Shown in pieces: positions 9,111 through 20,054 of a DNA stretch of 64,000 nt (positions are counted from its first letter, which is position 1; the number at the start of each line of letters is the position of its first letter). The notes beneath the pieces were generated by a model. The model worked only from the letters and a program-made list of their open reading frames with translations, was not told the DNA's origin and did not search any database. Both the position numbers and the translations under genes were made by a program. The DNA lies in NCBI RefSeq assembly GCF_020564935.1, contig NZ_JAJCXB010000007.1, positions 62,001-126,000 on the forward strand, in the 5' to 3' direction. The DNA is from Streptomyces pinistramenti (GTDB taxonomy: Bacteria > Actinomycetota > Actinomycetes > Streptomycetales > Streptomycetaceae).

Positions 9111-11207
9111 ATGGCAGACCCCAGCAGCTACCGACCCAAGCCGGGACAGATCCCCGACTCGCCGGGGGTCTATAAGTTCCGCGACGAGCACGGCCGGGTC
9201 ATCTACGTCGGCAAGGCCAAGAGCCTGCGCCAGCGCCTGGCCAACTACTTCCAGGACCTGGCCGGCCTCCACCCCCGTACCCGCACGATGGTCACCACCG
9301 CCGCATCCGTGGAATGGACCGTCGTCTCCACCGAGGTCGAGGCGCTCCAGCTGGAATACAGCTGGATCAAGGAGTTCGACCCGCGCTTCAACGTCAAGTA
9401 CCGCGACGACAAGAGCTATCCGTACCTCGCGGTGACGCTCAACGAAGAGTTCCCCCGCGTCCAGGTCATGCGCGGCGCCAAGAAGAAGGGCGTGCGCTAC
9501 TTCGGCCCCTATGGCCATGCCTGGGCCATCCGCGAGACCGTCGACCTGATGCTCCGCGTCTTCCCCGTACGCACCTGCTCCGCAGGCGTCTTCAAGCGTT
9601 CCGCGCAGATCGGCCGGCCCTGCCTGCTCGGCTACATCGGCAAGTGCTCCGCCCCCTGCGTCGAGCGGATCTCCGCCCAGGAGCACCGCGAACTCGCCGA
9701 AGACTTCTGCGACTTCATGTCCGGACGCACCGGTGCCTACATCCGCCGCCTGGAACGCAGGATGCAGGACGCCGCCGAGGAGATGGAGTACGAACGCGCC
9801 GCCCGGCTGCGCGACGACATAGTGGCGCTCAAGCGGGCGATGGAGAAGAGCGCCGTGGTGCTCGCCGACGCCACCGACGCCGACCTGATCGCGGTCGCCG
9901 AGGACGAACTCGAAGCCGCCGTCCAGATCTTCCACGTCCGCGGCGGCCGGGTCCGCGGCCAGCGCGGCTGGGTCACGGACAAGGTGGAGGCCGTCACCAC
10001 CGCAGGACTGGTCGAACACGCCCTCCAGCAGCTCTACGGCGAGGAGCAGGGCGACGCGGTCCCCAAGGAGGTGCTGGTCCCGGCGCTGCCCGAGCCCGCC
10101 GAGCCGGTCCAGCAGTGGCTCTCGCACCGCCGTGGCTCTCAGGTCTCGCTGCGCATCCCGCAGCGCGGCGACAAGAAGGACCTGATGGCCACCGTCGGGC
10201 GCAACGCCCAGCAGGCCCTGGGACTGCACAAGACCAAGCGGGCATCCGACCTGACCACCCGCTCCCGTGCCCTGGAGGAGATCGCCGGGGCGCTCGGCCT
10301 GGAGTCCGTGCCGCTGCGCATCGAGTGCTTCGACATCTCCCACCTTCAGGGGGACGACGTCGTCGCCTCGATGGTGGTGTTCGAGGACGGCCTCGCCCGG
10401 AAGAGCGAATACCGCCGCTTCCAGATCAAGACGTTCGAGGGCCAGGACGATGTCCGGTCCATGCACGAGGTCATCGGCCGCCGCTTCAAGCGCTACCTCC
10501 AGGAGAAGCAGAAGTCGGGGGAGTGGACGGAGGAACCCGCCGCGGACACCGGCGCGGCGGCGGACGGCAACGGCGAGGCCGGCGCCGTCGACCGTGCCGC
10601 GGCCGCCGCCCTGGAGCCCGACCCCATGGCCGGCCGCCCCACCGACGACGACGGCCGCCCCAAGCGCTTCGCCTACCCGCCCCAGCTCGTGGTCGTCGAC
10701 GGCGGCGCCCCGCAGGTCGCCGCCGCCCGCCGGGCCCTGGACGAACTCGGCATCGACGACATCGCCGTCTGCGGCCTGGCCAAGCGCCTCGAAGAGGTCT
10801 GGCTGCCCGGTGACGACGACCCGGTCGTCCTGCCGCGCTCCAGCGAGGGCCTCTACCTCCTCCAGCGGGTACGCGACGAGGCCCACCGCTTCGCCATCGG
10901 CTACCAGCGCAGCAAGCGCGGCAAGCGGCTGAAGTCCTCGCCGCTGGACGAGGTCGCCGGGCTCGGCGAGAGCCGCCGCCAGGCGCTGCTGAAGCATTTC
11001 GGCTCGCTCAAGAAGCTGCGGGCCGCGACCGTCGACGAGATCTGCGAGGTCCCCGGCGTCGGCCGCAAGACCGCGGAGACGGTCCTCGCGGCGCTGGCCG
11101 GAGCCGCACCGGCCGGCCCCGCCGTGAACACCGCCACAGGAGAGATCATTGAGGATGACGGGGCCACACCGGCCGCGTTGTCATCGGAACGGGGGCAGGA
11201 CAGATGA
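9111..11207 (+). CDS. uvrC: UvrC, excinuclease ABC subunit C
   Basis: Nuclease subunit of 698 residues that makes both incisions in nucleotide excision repair. In order: GIY-YIG domain ([20 protein letters not shown], about residues 15-90), a cysteine cluster ([28 protein letters not shown] is the longer context), the UVR UvrB-binding helix pair around 210-245, the RNase H-like domain ([18 protein letters not shown]) and a C-terminal helix-hairpin-helix ([11 protein letters not shown]). A Glu/Asp/Ala-rich insert of about 45 residues (around 470-515) interrupts the RNase H-like domain. ATG 9111 is preferred because the damage promoter places transcription start there; TTG 9081 lies inside the promoter. 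The stop overlaps rapZ (ATGA). Confidence 0.97.
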   Translation: MADPSSYRPKPGQIPDSPGVYKFRDEHGRVIYVGKAKSLRQRLANYFQDLAGLHPRTRTMVTTAASVEWTVVSTEVEALQLEYSWIKEFDPRFNVKYRDDKSYPYLAVTLNEEFPRVQVMRGAKKKGVRYFGPYGHAWAIRETVDLMLRVFPVRTCSAGVFKRSAQIGRPCLLGYIGKCSAPCVERISAQEHRELAEDFCDFMSGRTGAYIRRLERRMQDAAEEMEYERAARLRDDIVALKRAMEKSAVVLADATDADLIAVAEDELEAAVQIFHVRGGRVRGQRGWVTDKVEAVTTAGLVEHALQQLYGEEQGDAVPKEVLVPALPEPAEPVQQWLSHRRGSQVSLRIPQRGDKKDLMATVGRNAQQALGLHKTKRASDLTTRSRALEEIAGALGLESVPLRIECFDISHLQGDDVVASMVVFEDGLARKSEYRRFQIKTFEGQDDVRSMHEVIGRRFKRYLQEKQKSGEWTEEPAADTGAAADGNGEAGAVDRAAAAALEPDPMAGRPTDDDGRPKRFAYPPQLVVVDGGAPQVAAARRALDELGIDDIAVCGLAKRLEEVWLPGDDDPVVLPRSSEGLYLLQRVRDEAHRFAIGYQRSKRGKRLKSSPLDEVAGLGESRRQALLKHFGSLKKLRAATVDEICEVPGVGRKTAETVLAALAGAAPAGPAVNTATGEIIEDDGATPAALSSERGQDR

Positions 11208-12157
11208 GCACACCGCACGAAGCGCAGGAATCCGAAAGAGACGGTGCACAGGTGAGTACGGGCACGATGCGCGAGTCCGACCAGGGCGAGAGCGCCGCGA
11301 TCCCCGAGCTGGTGATCATCTCAGGCATGTCAGGAGCGGGCCGGAGCACCGCGGCCAAGTGCCTGGAGGACCTCGGCTGGTTCGTCGTCGACAACATCCC
11401 GCCCGAGTTGATCCCCCCGATGGTGGACCTGGGCGCCCGCTCGCAGGGCAACGTCGCAAAGATCGCCGTCGTCGTGGACGTCCGCGGCCGCCGCTTCTTC
11501 GACAACCTCAAGGAATCGCTGGCCACCCTCGACGCGCAGAACGTCAAGCGCCGGATCGTCTTCCTGGAGTCGTCCGACGAGGCACTGGTCCGCCGCTTCG
11601 AATCGGTCCGCCGCCCGCACCCCCTCCAGGGTGACGGCCGCATCGTCGACGGCATCGCCGCCGAACGCGACCTGCTGCGCGAACTGCGCGGCGACACCGA
11701 CCTGGTGATCGACACCTCCAGCCTCAACGTCCACGAACTCCGCGCCAAGATGGACGCCCAGTTCGCCGGCGAAGAGGTCCCCGAACTGCGCGCCACGGTC
11801 ATGTCGTTCGGCTTCAAGTACGGCCTGCCGGTCGACGCCGACATGGTCATCGACTGCCGCTTCATCCCCAACCCGCACTGGGTTCCCGAACTGCGCCCCT
11901 TCACCGGCCTGAACGAAGAGGTCTCCGACTACGTCTTCGACCAGCCGGGCTCCAAGGAGTTCCTGGACGGCTACGCCGAGCTGCTGCGCATCGTCGCCAA
12001 CGGCTACCGCCGCGAGGGCAAGCGCTACGTGACCGTCGCCGTCGGCTGCACGGGCGGCAAGCACCGCAGCGTCGCCATGTCCGAGAAGCTGGCCCGCAGG
12101 CTGGTCTCCGAAGGGGTGGAAACCGTCACCGTCCACCGCGACATGGGGCGCGAGTGA
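11204..12157 (+). CDS. rapZ: RapZ-like (YvcJ) nucleotide-binding protein
   Basis: P-loop protein of 317 residues, family of RapZ/YvcJ, which in E. coli is an RNA adaptor controlling GlmS and in Gram-positives has nucleotide hydrolysis activity. Walker A is GMSGAGRST (residues 41-49), followed by DNIPPELI; the C-terminal domain has [17 protein letters not shown]. About 35 poorly conserved residues precede the P-loop. It overlaps uvrC by 4 bp and yvcK by 4 bp (GTGA), so the four genes uvrC-rapZ-yvcK-whiA are co-translated. This order is conserved in actinomycetes. Confidence 0.95.
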   Translation: MSTPHEAQESERDGAQVSTGTMRESDQGESAAIPELVIISGMSGAGRSTAAKCLEDLGWFVVDNIPPELIPPMVDLGARSQGNVAKIAVVVDVRGRRFFDNLKESLATLDAQNVKRRIVFLESSDEALVRRFESVRRPHPLQGDGRIVDGIAAERDLLRELRGDTDLVIDTSSLNVHELRAKMDAQFAGEEVPELRATVMSFGFKYGLPVDADMVIDCRFIPNPHWVPELRPFTGLNEEVSDYVFDQPGSKEFLDGYAELLRIVANGYRREGKRYVTVAVGCTGGKHRSVAMSEKLARRLVSEGVETVTVHRDMGRE

Positions 12158-13215
12158 CCGGCCGGGCACTGCGGCTGCGCCGGGTCCGCAAACTGGTCCC
12201 CGGCAGCCGCTCGAACAAGGGCGCCACGCCCAAGGTGGTGGCGCTCGGCGGCGGCATGGGCCTGTCCGCCTCGCTGGCCGCGCTGCGCCGGATCACCGGC
12301 GACCTCACCGCCGTCGTCACGGTCGCCGACGACGGCGGCTCCAGCGGCCGGCTCCGCGACGAACTGGGCGTCCTGCCGCCCGGCGACCTGCGCAAGGCCC
12401 TGGCGGCCCTGTGCGGCGACGACGACTGGGGCCAGACCTGGTCGCGGGTGATCCAGCACCGCTTCCAGAGCAGCGGCGAGCTGCACGGTCACGCCGTCGG
12501 CAATCTGCTGATCGTCGCCCTGTGGGAACAGCTCGGCGACCACGTCCAGGCGCTTGACCTGGTCGGCAAGCTGCTCGGCGCGCACGGCCGGGTGCTGCCC
12601 ATGTCGGCCGTGCCGCTGGAACTCCAGGCCCAGGTCAAGGGCCACCACAAGGGCCGCCCCGAGGAGGTCGCCACGGTCCGCGGCCAGGCCACGGTCGCGC
12701 TCACCCGCGGCGAGGTGCAGTCCGTGCACGTCGTCCCCGAGGACCCGCCGGCCGTCCCGGAGGTGGTCGCCGCGGTCCGCGACGCCGACTGGGTGGTGCT
12801 GGGCCCCGGCTCCTGGTTCTCCTCCGTCATCCCGCATCTCCTGGTGCCCGAACTGCGCGAGGCGCTGGAGGAGACCAAGGCCCGGAAGGTCCTCTCGCTC
12901 AACCTCGCGCCGCAACCCGGCGAAACCGATGGCTTCTCACCGCAGCGTCATTTGGAGGTTTTGGCCCGACACGCCCCTAAACTCGCCTTCGACGTGGTGC
13001 TGGCCGACCAGGCCGCCGTGCCCGACATCGAGGGACTGACGACTGCCGCCAAGCAGCTCGTCGGCAGCGAGGTCGAGCTGGCGGCGGTCGCCGCACAGGG
13101 CGACGCCTCCCGGCCGACGGCCGGCGGCGCCTCCGCCAGGCACGACCCCGAGCTGCTGGCCGCCGCGTACGACCGTATTTTTCGGATGCATGGAAGGATC
13201 GGCCCATGGCGATGA
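12154..13215 (+). CDS. yvcK: YvcK/CofD-like protein (gluconeogenesis factor family)
   Basis: Protein of 353 residues of the YvcK family, which binds UDP-sugars and is needed for morphology and growth on gluconeogenic carbon in Bacillus. Signature stretches are [33 protein letters not shown] and [13 protein letters not shown] near the N-terminus, and [16 protein letters not shown]. The GTG start overlaps the rapZ stop, and the 3' end overlaps the whiA start by 10 bp. A Ser/Ala-rich stretch near residue 320 precedes the closing [14 protein letters not shown]. Confidence 0.95.
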   Translation: MTGRALRLRRVRKLVPGSRSNKGATPKVVALGGGMGLSASLAALRRITGDLTAVVTVADDGGSSGRLRDELGVLPPGDLRKALAALCGDDDWGQTWSRVIQHRFQSSGELHGHAVGNLLIVALWEQLGDHVQALDLVGKLLGAHGRVLPMSAVPLELQAQVKGHHKGRPEEVATVRGQATVALTRGEVQSVHVVPEDPPAVPEVVAAVRDADWVVLGPGSWFSSVIPHLLVPELREALEETKARKVLSLNLAPQPGETDGFSPQRHLEVLARHAPKLAFDVVLADQAAVPDIEGLTTAAKQLVGSEVELAAVAAQGDASRPTAGGASARHDPELLAAAYDRIFRMHGRIGPWR

Positions 13216-14195
13216 CGGCAGCGGTGAAGGATGAAATCTCCCGGCTCCCCGTCACCCGGACCTGCTGCCGGAAGTCGGAGGTCTCGTCGATCCTGCGGTT
13301 CGCGGGCGGTCTGCATCTGGTGAGCGGCCGCATCGTGATCGAGGCGGAGCTGGACACCGGCATCGCGGCCCGCCGGCTCCGCAAGGACATCCTGGAGATC
13401 TTCGGGCACTCCTCCGACCTGGTGGTGATGGCCCCCGGCGGCCTGCGGCGCGGCAGCCGCTACGTCGTCCGTGTGGTGGCCGGCGGCGACCAGCTCGCCC
13501 GGCAGACCGGCCTGGTGGACGGCCGCGGCCGCCCCATCCGCGGGCTGCCCCCGCAGGTGGTCTCCGGCGCGACCTGCGACGCCGAAGCCGCCTGGCGCGG
13601 CGCGTTCCTGGCGCACGGCTCGCTGACCGAGCCGGGCCGCTCCTCGTCCCTCGAAGTCACCTGCCCCGGACCGGAGGCCGCGCTCGCGCTGGTCGGCGCG
13701 GCCCGCCGGCTCGGCATCGGCGCCAAGGCCCGCGAGGTCCGCGGCGTGGACCGCGTCGTCGTACGGGACGGTGACGCGATCGGCGCACTGTTGACCCGCC
13801 TCGGCGCCCATGAATCGGTCCTCGCCTGGGAGGAGCGGCGGATGCGCCGCGAGGTCCGCGCCACCGCCAACCGTCTCGCCAACTTCGACGACGCCAACCT
13901 CCGCCGCTCGGCCCGCGCCGCGGTCGCCGCGGGCGCCCGGGTCCAGCGGGCCCTGGAGATCCTCGGCGAGGAGGTCCCCGAGCACCTCGCGGCGGCCGGC
14001 CGGCTGCGCATGGAGCACAAGCAGGCTTCGCTGGAGGAGCTGGGCGCACTCGCCGACCCGCCGCTCACCAAGGACGCGGTCGCGGGCCGGATCCGCCGGC
14101 TGCTGGCGATGGCCGACAAGCGGGCCCAGGATCTCGGGATCCCCGGCACCGAGTCGAACCTCTCCGAGGAACTGGCCGACGGCATGGTCGGCTGA
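13206..14195 (+). CDS. whiA: WhiA, sporulation transcription factor
   Basis: Protein of 329 residues, nearly identical in pattern to streptomycete WhiA, which with WhiB directs the switch from aerial growth to sporulation septation. The N-terminal two-thirds is the degenerate LAGLIDADG homing-endonuclease fold ([37 protein letters not shown]), and the C-terminal helix-turn-helix is [22 protein letters not shown] 13206 is used; a second ATG lies two codons later. It overlaps yvcK by 10 bp and is the last gene of the operon, ending before a hairpin at 14208. A separate internal promoter is possible but I cannot identify one. Confidence 0.97.
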   Translation: MAMTAAVKDEISRLPVTRTCCRKSEVSSILRFAGGLHLVSGRIVIEAELDTGIAARRLRKDILEIFGHSSDLVVMAPGGLRRGSRYVVRVVAGGDQLARQTGLVDGRGRPIRGLPPQVVSGATCDAEAAWRGAFLAHGSLTEPGRSSSLEVTCPGPEAALALVGAARRLGIGAKAREVRGVDRVVVRDGDAIGALLTRLGAHESVLAWEERRMRREVRATANRLANFDDANLRRSARAAVAAGARVQRALEILGEEVPEHLAAAGRLRMEHKQASLEELGALADPPLTKDAVAGRIRRLLAMADKRAQDLGIPGTESNLSEELADGMVG

Positions 14196-15491
<1,296 letters not shown>

Positions 15492-15492
15492 T

Positions 15493-15520
15493 CTCCCCCA
15501 GCTGACGCTGGGCGGTGCCC
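15493..15520 (+). repeat. Dispersed streptomycete hairpin repeat, copy 1
   Basis: Sequence beginning CTCCCCCAGC with a TGAC loop and GCTGGG, then CGGTGCCC. It is 24/28 identical to 54632-54659. It sits directly after the gap stop codon, where its CCCAGC/GCTGGG stem may act as part of a terminator. Confidence 0.7.
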
Positions 15521-15559
15521 GCATGCTGCACGGGCGCCCAAGCACCGAGATGTAGCGGA

Positions 15560-15599
15560 CGGGGCTCGTACGACGCGACGGCGCGTCGTACGGGCCCCG
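15560..15599 (+). terminator. Long hairpin in the gap-pgk intergenic region
   Basis: Arms 15560-15577 and 15582-15599 (18 pairs, one T/G wobble as RNA) around an ACGG loop. The 11-bp core CGTACGACGCG is perfectly inverted. It lies 37 bp before pgk, so it may attenuate read-through or shape mRNA ends between gap and pgk. Confidence 0.7.
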
Positions 15600-15636
15600 A
15601 CCCATGACTGATCTGATGCAACGGAGTCAACTAGTC

Positions 15637-16848
15637 ATGAAGACGATCGACGAACTCATCGCCGACGGGGTCGAGGGCAAGCGGGTATTCGTCCGCGCCG
15701 ACCTGAACGTGCCGTTCGACGGCACGACCATCACCGACGACGGCCGGATCCGCGCCGTCCAGCCGACGATCGCCAAGCTCGCCCAGAACGGCGCCAAGGT
15801 CATCGTCGCCTCGCACCTGGGTCGCCCCAAGGGCGCCCCGGACCCGGCCTTCTCGCTCGCCCCCGCCGCCGCCCGCCTGGGCGAGCTGCTCGGGCGCGAG
15901 GTCGCCTTCGCCACCGACACGGTCGGCGACGCGGCGAAGGCCGTCGTCGGCGGCCTGGGCGACGGCGAGGTGGCCGTCCTGGAGAACCTGCGCTTCAACG
16001 CCGGTGAGACCAGTAAGGACGACGCCGAGCGCGGCGCCTTCGCGGACCGGCTCGCCGAGCTGGCGGACCTGTACGTCGGCGACGGTTTCGGTGCCGTGCA
16101 CCGCACGCACGCCTCCGTCTACGACCTCCCGGCGCGGCTCCCGCACGCCGCGGGCGGCCTGATCGCCACCGAGGTCGGCGTCCTGAAGAAGCTCACCGAG
16201 GACGTCAAGCGCCCCTACGCCGTCGTGCTCGGCGGAGCGAAGGTCTCCGACAAGCTCGGCGTGATCGACCACCTGCTGGAGAAGGCCGACCGCATCCTCA
16301 TCGGCGGCGGCATGGCGTACACCTTCCTCAAGGCCCAGGGCCACGAGGTCGGCATCTCGCTGCTCCAGGAGGACCAGATTCCGGCCGTTCTGGAGTACCT
16401 GGAGCGCGCCAAGGAGAAGGGCGTGGAGTTCGTCCTTCCCGTCGACGTGCTGGTCTCCGCGGACTTCCCCGACCTGAAGACCAAGGCTCCGGCGCACCCC
16501 ACCACGGTCGCCGCGGACGCCATTCCGGCCGACCAGGAGGGCCTGGACATCGGCCCGGAGACCCGCAAGCTGTACGCGACGAAGCTCGCCGACGCGGCCA
16601 CCGTCTTCTGGAACGGCCCGATGGGCGTCTTCGAGCACCCCGATTACGCGCAGGGCACCCAGGCCGTCGCGCAGGCGCTGCTGGACTCGTCCGCCTTCAC
16701 CGTCGTCGGTGGCGGTGACAGCGCCGCCGCGGTCCGGCAGCTCGGCTTCGACGAGAACGCTTTTGGCCACATTTCGACCGGCGGTGGCGCCAGCCTCGAA
16801 TACCTCGAAGGCAAGACGCTCCCCGGCCTCGCCGCACTGGAGGACTGA
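15637..16848 (+). CDS. pgk: Phosphoglycerate kinase
   Basis: Glycolytic kinase of 403 residues that transfers phosphate from 1,3-bisphosphoglycerate to ADP. The N-terminal substrate-binding motif [20 protein letters not shown] and the C-terminal nucleotide-binding [13 protein letters not shown] are present. ATG 15637 (MKTIDELI) has GGAG upstream; the upstream in-frame ATG at 15604 has no ribosome site. It sits 5 bp before tpiA and shares its transcript. Confidence 0.98.
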   Translation: MKTIDELIADGVEGKRVFVRADLNVPFDGTTITDDGRIRAVQPTIAKLAQNGAKVIVASHLGRPKGAPDPAFSLAPAAARLGELLGREVAFATDTVGDAAKAVVGGLGDGEVAVLENLRFNAGETSKDDAERGAFADRLAELADLYVGDGFGAVHRTHASVYDLPARLPHAAGGLIATEVGVLKKLTEDVKRPYAVVLGGAKVSDKLGVIDHLLEKADRILIGGGMAYTFLKAQGHEVGISLLQEDQIPAVLEYLERAKEKGVEFVLPVDVLVSADFPDLKTKAPAHPTTVAADAIPADQEGLDIGPETRKLYATKLADAATVFWNGPMGVFEHPDYAQGTQAVAQALLDSSAFTVVGGGDSAAAVRQLGFDENAFGHISTGGGASLEYLEGKTLPGLAALED

Positions 16849-16853
16849 ACAAC

Positions 16854-17642
16854 GTGACTGCTCTTAACGAGGGCCGCACCCCGCTGATGGCGGGCAACTG
16901 GAAGATGAACCTCAACCACCTTGAGGCCATCGCGCACGTCCAGAAGCTCGCCTTCGCGCTCGCCGACAAGGACTACGAGGCGGTGGAGGTCGCGGTGCTG
17001 CCGCCGTTCACCGACCTGCGGTCCGTGCAGACGCTGGTCGACGGCGACAAGCTGAAGATCAAGTACGGCGCCCAGGACCTCTCGGCGCAGGACTCCGGTG
17101 CCTACACCGGTGAGATCTCCGGCGCGATGCTGTCGAAGCTCAAGTGCACCTACGTGGCCATCGGCCACAGCGAGCGCCGCCAGTACCACGGCGAGAACGA
17201 AGAGGTCTGCAACGCCAAGGTCAAGGCGGCCTACAAGCACGGCCTCACCCCGATCCTCTGCGTCGGCGAGGGCCTGGACGTCCGCAAGGCCGGCAACCAG
17301 GTCGCGCACACCCTCGCGCAGATCGACGGAGCCCTCGACGGCGTCCCGGCCGAGCAGGCCGAGTCCATCGTGATCGCGTACGAGCCGGTGTGGGCCATCG
17401 GCACCGGCGAGGTCGCCACCCCCGAGGACGCGCAGGAGGTCTGCGGTGCGATCCGCGGCCGCCTCGCCGAGCTGTACAGCCAGGAGCTGGCCGACAAGGT
17501 CCGCATCCAGTACGGCGGCTCGGTCAAGTCCGGCAACGTCGCGGCGATCATGGCGCAGCCCGACGTCGACGGCGCGCTGATCGGCGGCGCGGCGCTGGAT
17601 GCGGACGAGTTCGTGAAGATCGTCCGCTTCCGCGACCAGTAG
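16854..17642 (+). CDS. tpiA: Triosephosphate isomerase
   Basis: TIM-barrel enzyme of 262 residues interconverting dihydroxyacetone phosphate and glyceraldehyde 3-phosphate. Catalytic Lys17 is in AGNWKMN, the electrophilic His in AIGHSERR, the catalytic Glu in [11 protein letters not shown], and the phosphate-binding loop in [12 protein letters not shown] start 5 bp after the pgk stop with GGAGG upstream. Last gene of the glycolytic operon; two hairpins follow. Confidence 0.98.
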   Translation: MTALNEGRTPLMAGNWKMNLNHLEAIAHVQKLAFALADKDYEAVEVAVLPPFTDLRSVQTLVDGDKLKIKYGAQDLSAQDSGAYTGEISGAMLSKLKCTYVAIGHSERRQYHGENEEVCNAKVKAAYKHGLTPILCVGEGLDVRKAGNQVAHTLAQIDGALDGVPAEQAESIVIAYEPVWAIGTGEVATPEDAQEVCGAIRGRLAELYSQELADKVRIQYGGSVKSGNVAAIMAQPDVDGALIGGAALDADEFVKIVRFRDQ

Positions 17643-17650
17643 CAGCTATG

Positions 17651-17716
17651 ACGACGGGCCCGGCCCGTCGTACCCTGTCGGGGCCGGGTCAGGCGCGCAC
17701 GCGCCGCCCGGCCCCG
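17651..17716 (+). terminator. Tandem terminators after tpiA
   Basis: First hairpin: 10-bp arms 17651-17660 and 17662-17671. Second: CGGGGCCGGG (17679-17688) pairs with CCCGGCCCCG (17707-17716), with an inner GGCGC/GCGCC stem. Both lie within 75 bp of the tpiA stop. Confidence 0.8.
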
Positions 17717-17808
17717 CACGATTTCGCCGTCGTGCGGCGTCGCGACTGTCGCCGGCAGGCGTCAGCACCATCGATACCGTCCGTCAGTCCTAGAGAGTTG
17801 GTCCAGCC

Positions 17809-18045
17809 GTGGTCATCGGGTTCTCGATCGCCCTCATCGTCTTCAGCCTGCTGCTGATGATGCTGGTGCTCATGCACAAGGGGAAGGGTGGCGGCCTGTC
17901 CGACATGTTCGGTGGCGGCATGCAGTCGTCCGTCGGTGGCTCCTCCGTCGCCGAGCGGAATCTCGACCGCATCACCATCGTGATCGGTCTCCTCTGGTTC
18001 GCCTGCATCGTCGCCCTCGGTGTCCTGATGAAGCTCGGTAGCTGA
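17809..18045 (+). CDS. secG: SecG, preprotein translocase subunit
   Basis: Small membrane protein of 78 residues, auxiliary subunit of the SecYEG translocon. Two transmembrane helices (about residues 2-21 and 55-75) flank a Gly-rich loop with the family motif KGKGGGLSDMFGG. The GTG start follows AGAG. It is read on its own between the tpiA terminators and the RbpA-family gene, in the usual actinomycete position. Confidence 0.96.
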   Translation: MVIGFSIALIVFSLLLMMLVLMHKGKGGGLSDMFGGGMQSSVGGSSVAERNLDRITIVIGLLWFACIVALGVLMKLGS

Positions 18046-18109
18046 CATACCGTCGGAGGCGCGGCCTATCATGAGGGCGGCGTCCTCGGGCGGGGTGTAA
18101 CTCCTGTCA

Positions 18110-18138
18110 CTGGACGCGCGTTGGGCCTTACATAGACT
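18110..18138 (+). promoter_or_regulatory. Probable housekeeping promoter of the RbpA-family gene
   Basis: CTGGAC (18110-18115) and TAGACT (18133-18138) with a 17-bp spacer fit the HrdB-type consensus moderately well, giving a leader of about 58 nt before GTG 18203. Confidence 0.5.
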
Positions 18139-18202
18139 GGAGCGCCCGCAGCGCAGCGGCAGTGAGATGCTTTGCAGCACCATGACGCAGGGAGTTACGA
18201 CC

Positions 18203-18538
18203 GTGGCAAGTGGCAACGCGATCCGAGGAAGTCGGGTCGGGGCGGGGCCGATGGGGGAGGCCGAGCGCGGCGAGTCCGCGCCGCGTACCCGCATCTCCTT
18301 CTGGTGCTCCAACGGGCACGAGACACAGCCCAGCTTCGCCGGTGATGCGCAGGTTCCGGACACCTGGGACTGCCCGCGCTGCGGCTTCCCGGCAGGCAAG
18401 GACCGGGACAGCCCGCCCGACCCGCCGCGCACCGAGCCGTACAAGACGCACCTCGCGTACGTCCGGGAGCGCCGGAGCGACGCCGACGGTGAGGCGATTC
18501 TCGCGGAGGCGCTCGCCAAGCTCCGCGGCGAGATCTGA
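18203..18538 (+). CDS. rbpA: RbpA-family RNA polymerase-binding protein
   Basis: Protein of 111 residues of the RbpA family, which binds the principal sigma factor and core RNA polymerase in actinobacteria and stabilises open complexes. Zinc-type ligands Cys35, His39, Cys57 and Cys60 lie in CSNGHE and CPRC; the C-terminal sigma-interaction region is PPRTEPYKTHLAYVRERRS followed by a helix. GTG 18203 is chosen (GGGAG upstream); an upstream ATG at 18182 would add an uncharacteristic leader. The N-terminal part differs clearly from the RbpA I know best in streptomycetes, so this may be a paralogue rather than the main RbpA. A strong terminator follows. Confidence 0.8.
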   Translation: MASGNAIRGSRVGAGPMGEAERGESAPRTRISFWCSNGHETQPSFAGDAQVPDTWDCPRCGFPAGKDRDSPPDPPRTEPYKTHLAYVRERRSDADGEAILAEALAKLRGEI

Positions 18539-18558
18539 CGGGCGAGCAGAAACGACTC

Positions 18559-18600
18559 ACGGCCCGGTTCGGAGGGAACTGCCCCTCCGGACCGGGCCGT
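18559..18600 (+). terminator. Two-tier terminator after the RbpA-family gene
   Basis: ACGGCCCGGT (18559-18568) pairs with ACCGGGCCGT (18591-18600). Inside, GGAGGG pairs with CCCTCC. It begins 20 bp after the stop. Confidence 0.85.
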
Positions 18601-18691
18601 TCGTGTGTCCCGCTCAAGTCCCGCTCGGACCGCCCCGGTCGACAGCCTGTCCGTAACCTGCGGCAGTGGCCCGGGAGTTGGCCCGAGCCCG

Positions 18692-18714
18692 TTGTCAGTG
18701 CCCCCGCCTATCGT
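18692..18714 (+). promoter_or_regulatory. PafBC-type DNA-damage promoter of the MFS gene
   Basis: TTGTCAGTG (18692-18700), 8-bp spacer, TATCGT (18709-18714): again every fixed position of TTGTCRGTG-N8-TANNNT. Expected transcription start near 18721, 29 bp before the MFS ATG. Confidence 0.75.
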
Positions 18715-18749
18715 GTGCGTAGCGGTGGGGGAGCCGGGACGGGGACGGT

Positions 18750-20006
18750 ATGGCGGATGTGGGGGCGGGGGCGCCGGGAGGTGTCGTCCTTGCGTGGCGC
18801 GGCGGGTTCGGCAGGCTGTGGAGCGCGGCGGCGGTCTCCCGCTTCGGTGACGCGCTGCGCGGCACCGCGCTGCCGCTGCTGGCGTATGCCCTGACCGATT
18901 CACCCGTGCTCATCTCGCTCGTCACCGTCTGCGGTTTCCTGCCCTGGCTGTTCTTCGGTCTGCTGGGCGGGGCGCTCGCCGACCGTGTGGACCAGCGGCG
19001 GGCGATGTGGGCGGTGGATGTGGTGCGCGGGCTGCTGATGGCGGGCTTCGCCCTCGCCGTGGCGTGCGGCCTGGCCTCGATCGGGCTGCTGCTCGCGCTC
19101 GCCTTCGCGCTCACGACGCTGGAGACGCTGTTCGACAACGCGGCCACCGCGCTGCTGCCGTCCGTGGTGCCCAGGGAAGCGCTCACAGCGGCCAACGCCC
19201 GGCTGATGACCGGTCAGGAACTGGTGCGCCGGTTCGTGGGCGGGCCGGTGGCACCGGCCCTGATCGCCCTGGGGGCCGCCGTCCCGTTCCTCGCCGACGC
19301 CGTCACCTACCTCGTCGCCGCCGCCCTCGTCGCCTCGCTGCGGACCACTGCGGTGCGCCGGGAGCCAGCCACCGCCGGACCCGCGCTGCTGCGCGAAACG
19401 GCCGACGGCATACGGGTGTTGTGGCGTGACGCGGTGCTGCGCGCGGTGTGCTTCTCGGTGGTGCTGGCCAACGTCGGCATCGGCGCGCTGATCGCCACCC
19501 TCGTCGTCCTGGTCAGGGGCTGGCTGGGGGCGGGGGACGTCGGCTACGTGTGCGTGACGACGGGGTACGGCGCGGGGATGGTGCTGGGCGGGCTGCTCGC
19601 CGGACGGGTCGTGGCGGCCGCGGGTGGCGCGGCCCGTACGCTGCTCGTCGCCGGCCTCCTCCAGGCCGTGACGCTGGCGCTCTTCGGCACGGTGCGGTCC
19701 CTGTGGGCGGCGGCCGTCCTGCTCGGCCTGTTCGGCTTCGCCGGGATGGTGTGGAACGTCCTGGAGACCACGATCGTCCAGCAGCGCAGCCCCGACGGGA
19801 TGCTCGGCAGGATCAGCGCCGCCTTCCGCACGGTTTCCCTGGCCGGCACCCCGCTGGGCGCGGTGCTCGGCGGGGTGCCGGCGGAGACCTGGGGGCTCAA
19901 CAGTCCGGCGCTGCTGGCCGCCGTGCTGCTGGGTGCCGGCGTGCTCGTCCTGATACCCGTCCTTCCGTCGGCCGACAGCGGACAGACACCTCATATCGCG
20001 CGCTGA
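18750..20006 (+). CDS. MFS transporter
   Basis: Major facilitator protein of 418 residues with about 12 predicted membrane helices. Motif A between helices 2 and 3 reads LGGALADRVDQRRAM. It resembles the MFS_3/enterobactin-exporter group and drug-efflux members, so export is more likely than uptake; substrate unknown. ATG 18750 follows a GGGGACGG stretch. It is separated from the RbpA-family gene by a terminator and preceded by its own damage-type promoter. Only 48 bp lie before pgi, which may be partly co-transcribed. Confidence 0.88.
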   Translation: MADVGAGAPGGVVLAWRGGFGRLWSAAAVSRFGDALRGTALPLLAYALTDSPVLISLVTVCGFLPWLFFGLLGGALADRVDQRRAMWAVDVVRGLLMAGFALAVACGLASIGLLLALAFALTTLETLFDNAATALLPSVVPREALTAANARLMTGQELVRRFVGGPVAPALIALGAAVPFLADAVTYLVAAALVASLRTTAVRREPATAGPALLRETADGIRVLWRDAVLRAVCFSVVLANVGIGALIATLVVLVRGWLGAGDVGYVCVTTGYGAGMVLGGLLAGRVVAAAGGAARTLLVAGLLQAVTLALFGTVRSLWAAAVLLGLFGFAGMVWNVLETTIVQQRSPDGMLGRISAAFRTVSLAGTPLGAVLGGVPAETWGLNSPALLAAVLLGAGVLVLIPVLPSADSGQTPHIAR

Positions 20007-20054
20007 TCAATTAGGTTGGAGGGTGGCGGGGCCGGTACGAGACGAAGAAGGCTG

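Noticed and set aside
9084..10997. 637-residue minus-strand frame opposite uvrC
   Set aside because: Composition is typical of the antisense frame of a high-GC gene, and uvrC is unmistakable on the other strand.
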